In this document: positions 7,889-17,104 of the stretch, piece by piece
How the letters are laid out: the number at the start of each line of letters is the position of its first letter
How positions within the stretch are numbered: position 1 is the stretch's first letter
Origin: Jejubacter sp036620675
GTDB taxonomy: Bacteria; Pseudomonadota; Gammaproteobacteria; Enterobacterales; Enterobacteriaceae
Length of the DNA stretch: 64,000 nucleotides
Direction: 5' to 3' (one strand)
Assembly (NCBI GenBank): GCA_036620675.1
Contig: JAZHEE010000022.1
Translations under genes and position numbers: made by a program
Notes under the pieces: generated by a model
What the model was told of the DNA's origin: nothing
Databases searched by the model: none
The model's input: only the letters and a program-made list of their open reading frames with translations

Positions 7889-10303
7889 TTAAATGTCGAT
7901 ATTGGCCGCTTTCAGGGCGTTTTCTTCGATAAAGGCACGACGCGGTTCAACCGCATCGCCCATCAGCGTAGTGAACAGCTGATCCGCCGCGATAGCGTCT
8001 TTCACCGTGACCCGCAGCATGCGGCGGCTTTCCGGATCCATGGTAGTTTCCCACAGCTGCTCCGGGTTCATCTCGCCCAGTCCTTTATAGCGCTGTACGG
8101 ACAGGCCGCGACGCGACTCTTTCACCAGCCATTCCAGCGCGCTTTCGAAGCTGCTGACCGGCTGGCGGCGTTCACCACGCTCGATATAAGCATCTTCTTC
8201 GATAAGCCCGCGCAGCTTCTCGCCAAGGGTACAGATATGGCGATACTCGCCGCCGGTAACGAAGTCATGATCGAGAGGATAATCGGTATCCACACCATGG
8301 GTACGTACCCGGATAACCGGCTCAAAGAGATTACGATCGCCGTTTTCACGGACATCATACTTCCACAGGCTGCCGTGCTTTTCGTTGTCGTTCAGCGTTG
8401 TCACAAGCTCGGAGATCCAGCGAGTCACCTTCGCCTCGTCGGCCATATCGGCTTCCGTCAGGGTCGGATGATAGATCAGGCTCTTCAGCAGCGCGCGCGG
8501 GAAACGGCGCTCCATGCGGCCAATCATCTTCTGCACGCTGTTATACTCAGAAACCAGCTGTTCCAGAGCGGCGCCAGCAATCGCCGGAGCGCTGGCGTTG
8601 GCATGCAGCGTGGCGCCGTCCAGCGCGATGGCTATCTGATACTGATCCATCGCTTCATCATCTTTGATGTACTGTTCCTGCTTGCCTTTTTTCACCTTGT
8701 ACAGCGGCGGCTGGGCAATGTAGACGTGACCGCGCTCAATGATTTCCGGCATCTGACGATAGAAGAAAGTCAGCAGCAGGGTACGGATGTGCGAACCATC
8801 GACGTCTGCATCGGTCATGATGATAATGCTGTGATAGCGCAGCTTGTCCGGGTTGTACTCATCCCGGCCAATGCCGCAGCCCAGCGCGGTGATAAGCGTA
8901 GCCACTTCCTGAGAAGAGAGCATCTTGTCGAAGCGCGCCTTCTCTACGTTCAGGATCTTACCCTTCAGCGGCAGAATCGCCTGGTTTTTACGGTTACGGC
9001 CCTGCTTGGCCGAGCCGCCCGCAGAGTCACCCTCCACCAGGTAGAGTTCAGAGTGCGCCGGATCGCGCTCCTGGCAGTCCGCCAGTTTGCCCGGAAGTCC
9101 CGCCAGATCCAGCGCGCCTTTACGACGCGTCATTTCGCGGGCGCGGCGTGCGGCTTCACGAGCGCGAGCGGCATCGATAATCTTGCCGACCACGATTTTC
9201 GCGTCGTTCGGGTTTTCCAGCAGATATTCACCCAGCAGCTCGTTCATCTGCTGCTCTACCGCCGATTTCACCTCGGAGGAGACCAGCTTATCTTTAGTCT
9301 GGGACGAGAACTTGGGATCCGGCACCTTCACGGAAACCACGGCGATCAGGCCTTCACGCGCATCGTCGCCGGTGGCGCTGACTTTAGCTTTCTTGCTGTA
9401 GCCCTCTTTATCCATATAGGCATTCAGGGTACGGGTCATTGCCGCACGGAAGCCCGCAAGATGGGTACCCCCATCGCGCTGAGGAATGTTGTTGGTGAAG
9501 CAGTAAATATTTTCCTGGAAGCCGTCATTCCACTGCAGCGCCACTTCCACACCGATACCGTCCTTTTCGGTGGAAAAATAGAAGATATTCGGGTGAATCG
9601 GCGTTTTGTTCTTGTTCAAAAACTCAACAAACGCCTTGATGCCGCCTTCATAGTGGAAATGATCTTCTTTACCGTCGCGCTTGTCGCGCAGGCGAATAGA
9701 GACGCCGGAGTTCAGGAACGACAGTTCGCGCAGGCGCTTGGCCAGAATGTCGTATTCGAATTCGGTTACGTTAGTAAAGGTTTCCAGGCTTGGCCAGAAG
9801 CGCACCAGAGTACCGCTATCTTCGGTATCGCCAGTCACTGCCAGCGGCGCCTGCGGCACACCGTGCTCATAAACCTGCTTATGGATTTTACCTTCGCGGC
9901 GAATCACCAGTTCCAGCTTCTGGGACAGGGCGTTAACCACGGAAACCCCAACTCCGTGCAGGCCACCGGAAACCTTATAGGAGTTATCATCGAACTTACC
10001 GCCCGCATGCAGAACGGTCATGATCACTTCGGCAGCAGAAACCCCTTCTTCCGGGTGGATCCCGGTAGGAATACCACGGCCATCGTCCTGAACCGACACG
10101 GAATTGTCGGCATGGATGGTGACCACGATGTCTTTACAGTGCCCCGCGAGCGCTTCGTCGATTGCGTTATCCACGACCTCGAATACCATATGGTGCAGAC
10201 CGGTGCCGTCATCCGTATCGCCGATATACATACCCGGGCGCTTACGCACCGCATCCAGCCCCTTAAGGACTTTGATACTGGAGGAGTCATAAGAATTCGA
10301 CAT
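7889..10303 (-). CDS. gyrB: DNA gyrase subunit B
   Basis: GyrB supplies the ATPase of the gyrase A2B2 complex, which introduces negative supercoils. The 804 residues match E. coli. The GHKL ATPase domain is N-terminal (VVDNAIDEAL, DDGRGIPTGIHP, HAGGKFDDNSYKVSGGLHGVG). The TOPRIM domain has EGDSAGGSAKQGR near residue 424 and TDADVDGSHIRTLL near 498. The tail ends AANIDI. ATG at 10303 gives MSNSYDSSSIKVLKG, as in E. coli; the TTG just upstream is ignored. It is the last gene of the dnaA-dnaN-recF-gyrB set. Confidence 0.99.
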   Translation of the reverse strand: MSNSYDSSSIKVLKGLDAVRKRPGMYIGDTDDGTGLHHMVFEVVDNAIDEALAGHCKDIVVTIHADNSVSVQDDGRGIPTGIHPEEGVSAAEVIMTVLHAGGKFDDNSYKVSGGLHGVGVSVVNALSQKLELVIRREGKIHKQVYEHGVPQAPLAVTGDTEDSGTLVRFWPSLETFTNVTEFEYDILAKRLRELSFLNSGVSIRLRDKRDGKEDHFHYEGGIKAFVEFLNKNKTPIHPNIFYFSTEKDGIGVEVALQWNDGFQENIYCFTNNIPQRDGGTHLAGFRAAMTRTLNAYMDKEGYSKKAKVSATGDDAREGLIAVVSVKVPDPKFSSQTKDKLVSSEVKSAVEQQMNELLGEYLLENPNDAKIVVGKIIDAARAREAARRAREMTRRKGALDLAGLPGKLADCQERDPAHSELYLVEGDSAGGSAKQGRNRKNQAILPLKGKILNVEKARFDKMLSSQEVATLITALGCGIGRDEYNPDKLRYHSIIIMTDADVDGSHIRTLLLTFFYRQMPEIIERGHVYIAQPPLYKVKKGKQEQYIKDDEAMDQYQIAIALDGATLHANASAPAIAGAALEQLVSEYNSVQKMIGRMERRFPRALLKSLIYHPTLTEADMADEAKVTRWISELVTTLNDNEKHGSLWKYDVRENGDRNLFEPVIRVRTHGVDTDYPLDHDFVTGGEYRHICTLGEKLRGLIEEDAYIERGERRQPVSSFESALEWLVKESRRGLSVQRYKGLGEMNPEQLWETTMDPESRRMLRVTVKDAIAADQLFTTLMGDAVEPRRAFIEENALKAANIDI

Positions 10304-10316
10304 CAACGTTTCTCGC

Positions 10317-11405
10317 TCATTTAATCCTGGATGAATCCGTTATTCTACCTTGTTCCACGGCGAACATCTTCGAATTTTTATCCGCCATGTCTATTATATG
10401 TTCTGCGCTAATGGCGCTAACGAATACCTGTGACTGCGTGGCTTTCAGACGGCTGGCGAGCAGCCCGCGCCGCTGGTCGTCAAGCTCCGAAGCAAAGTCG
10501 TCGATCAGATACAGACAGCGCTGACCGCTTTCACGGGTCAGAAACTCCCCCTGAGCCAGACGCAAGGCGCACATCAGAAGCTTAAGCTGCCCGCGGGAAA
10601 GGGTATCTTCCACCGGCGCGCCGTCGGCCCGAATACGGAAATCCGCCTTATGGGGGCCATGGGCGGTATAAGTCAGCATGCGATCGCGCTCAAAGTGACG
10701 TTCCAGCACTTCCGCATAGTCACTCTCTTTTTCCCAGCCGCGCAGGAAAGAAAAACTCAGGGAAAATTCCGGCAAAAACTGGGCGCAGGTGTCCGCCATA
10801 TCTTCGACAATGGCGGCGCTGTATTGCGCGCGCCAGCGGCTGATTTGCTCCGCCAGCGGCACCAGCTCCTGATCCCAGGGACGCAGCTGCGCGTAGCGGG
10901 TAACCTGACGCAGCGCGGCATTGCGCTGTTTCATCAGGCGCTTAAGGTTGCTCCAGGCCACGAAGAAGCCTGGCTCGTTATGAAAGCATCCCCAGTCAAG
11001 GAACGCTCTACGATACTTGGGGCCGCCGCCGAGCAAAGTAAACCCCTCCGGGGTTATTAACTGCATCGGCATCATCTTCGCCAGCTCCGCCACCCGGTGG
11101 CCATCACTGCCGTCGATACGCACCGTGCTATCGCCCTGGCGGTCTTTGGTCAGCCCGACAGCGGTTTCACGCTCGGTGCCCTGCAGACGACCATGCAGCA
11201 CAAAGCTGGGCTGCTCGTGGCGAATAACCCTGCCCGTTTGCTGGCTGCGAAAAGCGCGCCCGTGCCCCAGGGTATAGATGGCCTCCAGCACGCTGGTTTT
11301 ACCGCTACCGTTGGCGCCAACCAGAAAATTAAAACCCGAAGAGAGCGCGAGATCCGCATTTTCGATATTGCGGAAATCTTTGATAAGAAGGCGGGATAGA
11401 GACAT
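10317..11405 (-). CDS. recF: DNA replication and repair protein RecF
   Basis: RecF is an SMC-like ATPase of the RecFOR pathway that helps load RecA at single-strand gaps. It has 362 residues, slightly longer than the 357 of E. coli, with a few extra C-terminal residues. Walker A GANGSGKT is at 30-37, the ABC signature is in DTLSRGQLKLL, and Walker B is in LYLIDDFASELD. In E. coli recF starts on top of the dnaN stop codon. Here the two are separated by about 160 bases containing an ERIC-like repeat, so coupling with dnaN is lost. Confidence 0.98.
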   Translation of the reverse strand: MSLSRLLIKDFRNIENADLALSSGFNFLVGANGSGKTSVLEAIYTLGHGRAFRSQQTGRVIRHEQPSFVLHGRLQGTERETAVGLTKDRQGDSTVRIDGSDGHRVAELAKMMPMQLITPEGFTLLGGGPKYRRAFLDWGCFHNEPGFFVAWSNLKRLMKQRNAALRQVTRYAQLRPWDQELVPLAEQISRWRAQYSAAIVEDMADTCAQFLPEFSLSFSFLRGWEKESDYAEVLERHFERDRMLTYTAHGPHKADFRIRADGAPVEDTLSRGQLKLLMCALRLAQGEFLTRESGQRCLYLIDDFASELDDQRRGLLASRLKATQSQVFVSAISAEHIIDMADKNSKMFAVEQGRITDSSRIK

Positions 11406-11415
11406 ATTCTTTTCC

Positions 11416-11546
11416 GGGCAGAAAACGGGGATCGCCGCTTCCAGGGCGTCGGCGGCGCAGCCAGTTTAAACACGGACAGCGCACAGACCCGGGAGCGTAC
11501 ACGAAGTACGTGACCGGGGCGAGCACTGCCCTGGTTTAAAATGGCA
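11416..11546. repeat. ERIC-type intergenic repeat between dnaN and recF
   Basis: The core is a long imperfect palindrome, 11460-11545. GCCAGTTTAAAC and CCCGGGAGCGTAC on one side match GCCATTTTAAACC and CCCCGGTCACGTAC read from the other. The words AAGTACGTGACCGGGGCGAG and GTGTACGCTCCCGGG closely resemble the two well-known ERIC primer regions (AAGTAAGTGACTGGGGTGAG and ATGTAAGCTCCTGGGG). The GGAAGCGGCGATCCCCG stretch on the minus strand resembles the other ERIC end. Boundaries are approximate; the consensus element is 127 bases. Confidence 0.8.
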
Positions 11547-11567
11547 AGTAAGCCAGCCCGATATATT

Positions 11568-12668
11568 CTACAAGCGCATGGGCATGACGACATAGGCCGC
11601 CGCCTGACTGGCGCTATCTTCAATCTGCACGCTGGAAACTGAATCAGTCAGCAGCAGGCGCACATTTTCGCACTTCAGCGCGTTAAGCACATCCAGAATG
11701 TAGCTGACGTTAAAGCCAATCTCCATCTCGGTGCCGCCATAAGTGACGTCCAGAATCTCTTCCGCTTCTTCCTGTTCCGGGTTATTGGCAGTAATTTTCA
11801 GCTGATTTTCAGCCAGATAGATGCGTACGCCGCGGAATTTCTCGTTCGAGAGAATCGCCGCGCGGGCAAATGCCTGCTTCAGCAGATCGCAGCCCGCCTC
11901 CAGGGTCTTGTCCGGATTTTTCGGCAGTACCCGTCGGTAGTCAGGGAAACGACCATCCACCAGCTTGGAGGTAAAGATAAAATCACCGACGTGGGCACGG
12001 ATATTATTACTGCCGATCTGTACGCGCAGCGGCGTATCTCCGCCGTCCAGCATACGCATTAGCTCAATCACCCCTTTACGCGGCACGATCACCGAATGGT
12101 CGGGCAACGCTTCGCCAATTGGCATAGAGCAGACCGCCAGACGGTGACCATCAGTCGCTACGGTGCGTAACTCTTCGCCCGCCGTTTCGAACAGCATGCC
12201 ATTCAGGTAGTAACGCACGTCCTGATGCGCCATCGAAAACTGAGTCGCTTCGATCAAACGCTTCATGGTGGCCTGCGGCAGCGTAAACTCTACCTCACTC
12301 TGCCAGTCGTCCAGATTTGGGAAATCCGCCGCCGGCAGCGTGGAAAGCGAAAAACGGCTGCGCCCGGAACGCACCAGCATGCGATCGCCTTCCAGCTGTA
12401 GCGCAATCTCCGCCCCTTCAGGCAGACCACGGCAGATGTCGAAAAACTTACGCGCCGGAACCGTCGTGGCGCCAGGCTCGTGAGGATGCGACAGCGAAAC
12501 CCGGGCGACCATTTCCATTTCCAGATCGGTGCCGGTCAGAGAAAGGGTACCGTCAGCGACCTGTAGCAGCAGGTTTCCGAGAATGGGGAGCGTCGGGCGA
12601 CCTCCCAGCGGACCGCTCACCTGCTGTAGCGGCTTTAATAAATGTTCACGTTCAACGGTAAATTTCAT
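11568..12668 (-). CDS. dnaN: DNA polymerase III beta sliding clamp
   Basis: The beta clamp is a ring-shaped dimer that tethers DNA polymerases to the template. The 366 residues match E. coli, beginning MKFTVEREHLLKPLQQVSGPLGGRPTLPILGN and ending YVVMPMRL, the conserved C-terminus that forms part of the hydrophobic partner-binding pocket. Three similar clamp domains are expected across the length. The start is four bases after the dnaA stop codon, so it is co-transcribed with dnaA. Confidence 0.99.
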   Translation of the reverse strand: MKFTVEREHLLKPLQQVSGPLGGRPTLPILGNLLLQVADGTLSLTGTDLEMEMVARVSLSHPHEPGATTVPARKFFDICRGLPEGAEIALQLEGDRMLVRSGRSRFSLSTLPAADFPNLDDWQSEVEFTLPQATMKRLIEATQFSMAHQDVRYYLNGMLFETAGEELRTVATDGHRLAVCSMPIGEALPDHSVIVPRKGVIELMRMLDGGDTPLRVQIGSNNIRAHVGDFIFTSKLVDGRFPDYRRVLPKNPDKTLEAGCDLLKQAFARAAILSNEKFRGVRIYLAENQLKITANNPEQEEAEEILDVTYGGTEMEIGFNVSYILDVLNALKCENVRLLLTDSVSSVQIEDSASQAAAYVVMPMRL

Positions 12669-12672
12669 AGCG

Positions 12673-14061
12673 TCACGAAGATAATGTTCTGATTAAATTG
12701 GAAAAATCTTCTTTAATATCGTGGCTCTCTTCACGCAACTGCTCGATTTTACGGCAGGCGTGCAGCACCGTGGTATGGTCACGACCCCCAAAAGCGTCGC
12801 CAATTTCCGGCAGACTATGGTTGGTCAGCTCCTTAGCCAGCGCCATCGCCATCTGGCGCGGTCTGGCTACCGAGCGGGAACGCCGCTTGGAGAGCAGATC
12901 GGCAACCTTGATCTTGTAGTACTCCGCCACCGTCTTCTGAATATTGTCGATGGTGACCAGTTTTTCCTGAAGTGCCAGCAGATCCCGCAGCGCTTCGCGA
13001 ACAAAATCGATGGTAATCGCGCGTCCGGTAAAGTTAGCGTTGGCAATAACGCGGTTCAGCGCCCCTTCCAGTTCACGAACGTTGGAACGCAGGCGTTTGG
13101 CGATAAAAAACGCCACCTCTCCCGGCAGGCGGATATCGTTTTCGTCCGCCTTTTTCATCAGAATCGCCACGCGGGTTTCCAGTTCCGGCGGCTCAATAGC
13201 CACCGTCAGTCCCCAACCGAAGCGAGACTTCAGACGATCTTCCACCCCATTGATCTCTTTGGGGTAGCGATCCGACGTCAGGATGATCTGTTGATTACCT
13301 TCCAGCAGCGCATTGAAGGTATGGAAGAACTCCTCCTGAGAACGCTCTTTATTGGCAAAGAACTGAATATCGTCGATAAGCAGTGCATCCACCGAACGAT
13401 AGTAGCGCTTAAACTCCTCAATGGCGTTGTTCTGTAACGCTTTTACCATGTCCTGCACAAAGCGTTCTGAATGCATATAGACCACTTTAGCGTTGGGCTT
13501 ACGGGCCATGATGCCGTTGCCCACGGCGTGCAACAGGTGGGTTTTACCCAGACCGGTTCCGCCATACAGGAACAGAGGATTATAGGCGCCGCCCGGATTG
13601 TCCGCCACCTGGCGCGCCGCCGCGCGTGCCAGCTGGTTGGATTTACCCTCAACGAAGTTATCAAAGGTGTGTTTCAGGTTAACGTTGGAACGGTAGGACG
13701 GTTCAGCAGGCGCTGGCACGTTATCCCAACTGGGCATAACTGGCGCAGCCGCCACCCGCGCGCTCTGCTTTTCCGGCACCGCAACGCTTGCAGGCGCGTT
13801 TAACGTCTGGTTGACCGGCTTGACTCCGACCTCAAAACGCAGCAACGGCGCGTCGCTACCGCAAAAGTCATTAAGCAATCCGTTGATGTTATTCAGGTAC
13901 TTATCCCTTACCCAATCGAGCACAAAACGGTTTGGCGCATACAGGGCCAGCGTGTTATCGCTCAGTTCCGCCTGTAGGGGGCGTATCCACATGCTGAATT
14001 CTGTGGCTGGTAACTCATCCTGCAATCGGGCAAGACACTGCTGCCAAAGCGAAAGTGACAC
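12673..14061 (-). CDS. dnaA: Chromosomal replication initiator DnaA
   Basis: DnaA binds DnaA boxes at oriC, melts the origin and loads DnaB. Domain I is N-terminal (SLSLWQQCLARLQDELPATEFSMW), followed by a variable linker. The AAA+ domain has GGTGLGKTHLLHA and LIDDIQFFANKE. The C-terminal helix-turn-helix ends GGRDHTTVLHACRKIEQL. GTG at 14061 is chosen: it has a GGAG site six bases upstream and gives VSLSLWQQ, the E. coli start. An in-frame GTG at 14073 would add four residues. The linker (about residues 80-130) is shorter than and different from E. coli. Confidence 0.99.
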   Translation of the reverse strand: MSLSLWQQCLARLQDELPATEFSMWIRPLQAELSDNTLALYAPNRFVLDWVRDKYLNNINGLLNDFCGSDAPLLRFEVGVKPVNQTLNAPASVAVPEKQSARVAAAPVMPSWDNVPAPAEPSYRSNVNLKHTFDNFVEGKSNQLARAAARQVADNPGGAYNPLFLYGGTGLGKTHLLHAVGNGIMARKPNAKVVYMHSERFVQDMVKALQNNAIEEFKRYYRSVDALLIDDIQFFANKERSQEEFFHTFNALLEGNQQIILTSDRYPKEINGVEDRLKSRFGWGLTVAIEPPELETRVAILMKKADENDIRLPGEVAFFIAKRLRSNVRELEGALNRVIANANFTGRAITIDFVREALRDLLALQEKLVTIDNIQKTVAEYYKIKVADLLSKRRSRSVARPRQMAMALAKELTNHSLPEIGDAFGGRDHTTVLHACRKIEQLREESHDIKEDFSNLIRTLSS

Positions 14062-14796
<735 letters not shown>

Positions 14797-14809
14797 TAGC
14801 TAACCCTCT

Positions 14810-15169
14810 GTGGTTAAGCTCGCTTTTCCCAGGGAGTTACGTTTGTTAACTCCCGGTCATTTCACTTTCGTCTTCCAGCAGCCAGTCCGTGCGGGCACGC
14901 CGCAAATCACCATCCTCGGCCGCCTGAATTCGCTGGGGCATCCCCGTATCGGTCTTACCGTCGCCAAAAAGAACGTTAAGCGTGCGCATGAACGCAACCG
15001 GATTAAACGCCTGGTGCGCGAAAGCTTCCGCTTACGTCAGCATAAACTTCCACCGATGGATTTTGTGATAGTGGCGAAAAAGGGCGTAGCCGACCTCGAT
15101 AATCGGGCGCTGTCGGAAGCACTGGAAAAGTTATGGCGCCGCCATTGTCGCCTGGCTCGCGAATCCTGA
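14810..15169 (+). CDS. rnpA: Ribonuclease P protein component
   Basis: RnpA is the protein cofactor of RNase P, which cuts the 5' leader from tRNA precursors. The 119 residues start at a GTG (VKLAFPRELRLLTPGHF). They contain the family signature KKNVKRAHERNRIKRLVRESFR, which contacts the RNA. The 3' end overlaps yidD by 37 bases, as in E. coli. Length and start equal the E. coli gene. Confidence 0.98.
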   Translation: MVKLAFPRELRLLTPGHFTFVFQQPVRAGTPQITILGRLNSLGHPRIGLTVAKKNVKRAHERNRIKRLVRESFRLRQHKLPPMDFVIVAKKGVADLDNRALSEALEKLWRRHCRLARES

Positions 15170-15390
15170 TAGCCCTGATAAGGGTCTATCAGCGCCTGAT
15201 TAGTCCGCTTCTCGGGCCGCACTGTCGGTTCACGCCAACCTGTTCGCACTACGGAATTGAGGCATTGCGCAGGTTTGGAGTGATAAAAGGCAGTTGGTTG
15301 ACGATAAAACGCGTATTAAAATGCCACCCTTTGAACCCCGGTGGGGACGATCCTGTCCCGCCAGGACCATTTGATACCAGAGAACACTAA
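15133..15390 (+). CDS. yidD: Membrane protein insertion efficiency factor YidD
   Basis: This 85-residue protein has the DUF37/YidD pattern: LIRVYQRLISPLLGPHCRFTPTCSHYGIEAL, with the conserved cysteines, then KRVLKCHPLNPGGDDPVP. E. coli YidD lies at the inner membrane and aids YidC-dependent insertion. It overlaps rnpA by 37 bases and ends two bases before yidC, so translation is probably coupled. Confidence 0.97.
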   Translation: MAPPLSPGSRILIALIRVYQRLISPLLGPHCRFTPTCSHYGIEALRRFGVIKGSWLTIKRVLKCHPLNPGGDDPVPPGPFDTREH

Positions 15391-15392
15391 CG

Positions 15393-17036
15393 ATGGATTC
15401 GCAACGCAATCTCCTTATCATCGCTTTGTTGTTCGTGTCTTTTATGATCTGGCAGGCATGGGAGCAGGACAAAGCCCCGCAGCCTCAGCAGACTCAAACC
15501 ACACAGACAACGAACAGCCAGGGTAGCGCCGCAAACCAGGGCGTGCCGGCCAGTGGCCAGGGAAAACTGATTACAGTTAAAACGGACGTCCTCGATCTGA
15601 CCATCAACACCCGCGGCGGTGATGTTGAACAGGCGCTGCTGCTGACTTATCCAAAGGAACTGGGCTCTCAGGAACCTTTCCAGCTGCTGGAAACCACTCC
15701 GCAGTTCGTTTACCAGGCGCAGAGCGGCCTGACCGGTCGCGACGGCCCGGATAACCCGGCTAATGGCGATCGCCCGCTGTATAATGCTGCTCAGGACAGC
15801 TTTACGCTGGCAGACGGCCAGAACGAACTGGCGATTCCGCTGACATGGACCGATGCCGCAGGCAATACTTTTACCAAAACCTTCACTCTGAAGCGTGGCG
15901 AGTTTGCGGTAAATGTGGACTACAGCGTGCAGAACGCCAGTCAGAAGCCACTGGAGCTTTCAAGCTTCGGCCAGCTTAAGCAGACCATCGATCTGCCGAA
16001 GCACCGTGATACCGGCAGCAGCAACTTCGCGCTGCACACCTTCCGCGGCGCGGCTTACTCCACCAGCGACGAGAAGTACACCAAGTACAAGTTCGATACC
16101 ATCGCCGACGGCGAAAACCTGAACCTGAACTCCAAAGGTGGCTGGGTCGCGATGCTCCAGCAGTACTTTGCCACTGCATGGGTACCCCGCACCGAAGGCG
16201 ACAACCACTTCTATACCAACAAGTTGCAGGACGGTACTGCTGCCGTAGGTTATAAGTCCTCGCCGGTACTGGTTCAGCCGGGTCAGACCGGTAAGATTTC
16301 CAGCACTCTGTGGGTTGGCCCGGAAATTCAGGACAAAATGGCTGCTGTCGCCCCGCATCTGGATCTGACCGTAGACTACGGCTGGTTGTGGTTCATCTCT
16401 CAGCCGCTGTTTAAGCTGCTGAAGTGGATCCATAGCTTCCTGGGCAACTGGGGCTTCTCCATCATCGTCATCACCTTTATCGTGCGCGGTATCATGTATC
16501 CGCTGACCAAAGCACAGTACACCTCAATGGCGAAGATGCGTATGCTGCAGCCGAAGATTCAGGCGATGCGCGAACGTCTTGGTGACGACAAGCAGCGCAT
16601 GAGTCAGGAGATGATGGCGCTGTATAAATCCGAGAAGGTGAACCCGCTGGGCGGCTGCTTCCCGCTGATTATCCAGATGCCTATCTTCCTGGCGCTCTAC
16701 TACATGCTGATGGGCTCCGTTGAGCTGCGCCATGCGCCGTTCGCGCTGTGGATTCACGACCTGTCGGCCCAGGACCCGTACTACATTCTGCCGATTCTGA
16801 TGGGCGTGACGATGTTCTTCATTCAGAAGATGTCGCCGACTACCGTGACCGACCCGATGCAGCAGAAGATCATGACCTTTATGCCGGTCATCTTCACGGT
16901 CTTCTTCCTGTGGTTCCCGTCCGGTCTGGTGCTGTACTATATCGTCAGTAACCTGGTGACCATCATTCAGCAGCAGCTGATTTATCGTGGTCTTGAGAAA
17001 CGTGGCCTGCACAGCCGCGACAAGAAAAAGACCTGA
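15393..17036 (+). CDS. yidC: Membrane protein insertase YidC
   Basis: YidC inserts membrane proteins either alone or with SecYEG. The 547 residues begin MDSQRNLLIIALLFVSFMIWQAWEQ, the first transmembrane helix. A large periplasmic domain follows (about 60-340), then five C-terminal helices from WLWFISQPLFKLLKW onward. The hydrophilic groove helix has GIMYPLTKAQYTSMAKM, where Arg in FIVRG is the conserved groove charge. It ends in a basic tail (RDKKKT), useful for ribosome contact. A strong terminator follows. Confidence 0.98.
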   Translation: MDSQRNLLIIALLFVSFMIWQAWEQDKAPQPQQTQTTQTTNSQGSAANQGVPASGQGKLITVKTDVLDLTINTRGGDVEQALLLTYPKELGSQEPFQLLETTPQFVYQAQSGLTGRDGPDNPANGDRPLYNAAQDSFTLADGQNELAIPLTWTDAAGNTFTKTFTLKRGEFAVNVDYSVQNASQKPLELSSFGQLKQTIDLPKHRDTGSSNFALHTFRGAAYSTSDEKYTKYKFDTIADGENLNLNSKGGWVAMLQQYFATAWVPRTEGDNHFYTNKLQDGTAAVGYKSSPVLVQPGQTGKISSTLWVGPEIQDKMAAVAPHLDLTVDYGWLWFISQPLFKLLKWIHSFLGNWGFSIIVITFIVRGIMYPLTKAQYTSMAKMRMLQPKIQAMRERLGDDKQRMSQEMMALYKSEKVNPLGGCFPLIIQMPIFLALYYMLMGSVELRHAPFALWIHDLSAQDPYYILPILMGVTMFFIQKMSPTTVTDPMQQKIMTFMPVIFTVFFLWFPSGLVLYYIVSNLVTIIQQQLIYRGLEKRGLHSRDKKKT

Positions 17037-17062
17037 TAAGCGGTTCAGCTAACTAAATGCAG

Positions 17063-17089
17063 AAGGCGGTCTTAACGACCGCCTTTTTT
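17063..17089 (+). terminator. Intrinsic terminator after yidC
   Basis: AAGGCGGTC-TTAA-CGACCGCCTT followed by a run of T is a textbook Rho-independent terminator. It sits between yidC and mnmE. It also argues against the upstream in-frame ATG at 17057 as the mnmE start. Confidence 0.9.
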
Positions 17090-17104
17090 ATTAAGAGCCA
17101 TTTT

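Noticed and set aside
7841..10324. 827-codon open frame on the plus strand
   Set aside because: It is fully antisense to gyrB and arises from the codon bias of that gene; no ribosome site or recognisable domain.
17057..17104. Longer mnmE start at 17057
   Set aside because: The first 16 codons would run through the yidC terminator hairpin; ATG at 17105 matches the known N-terminus.
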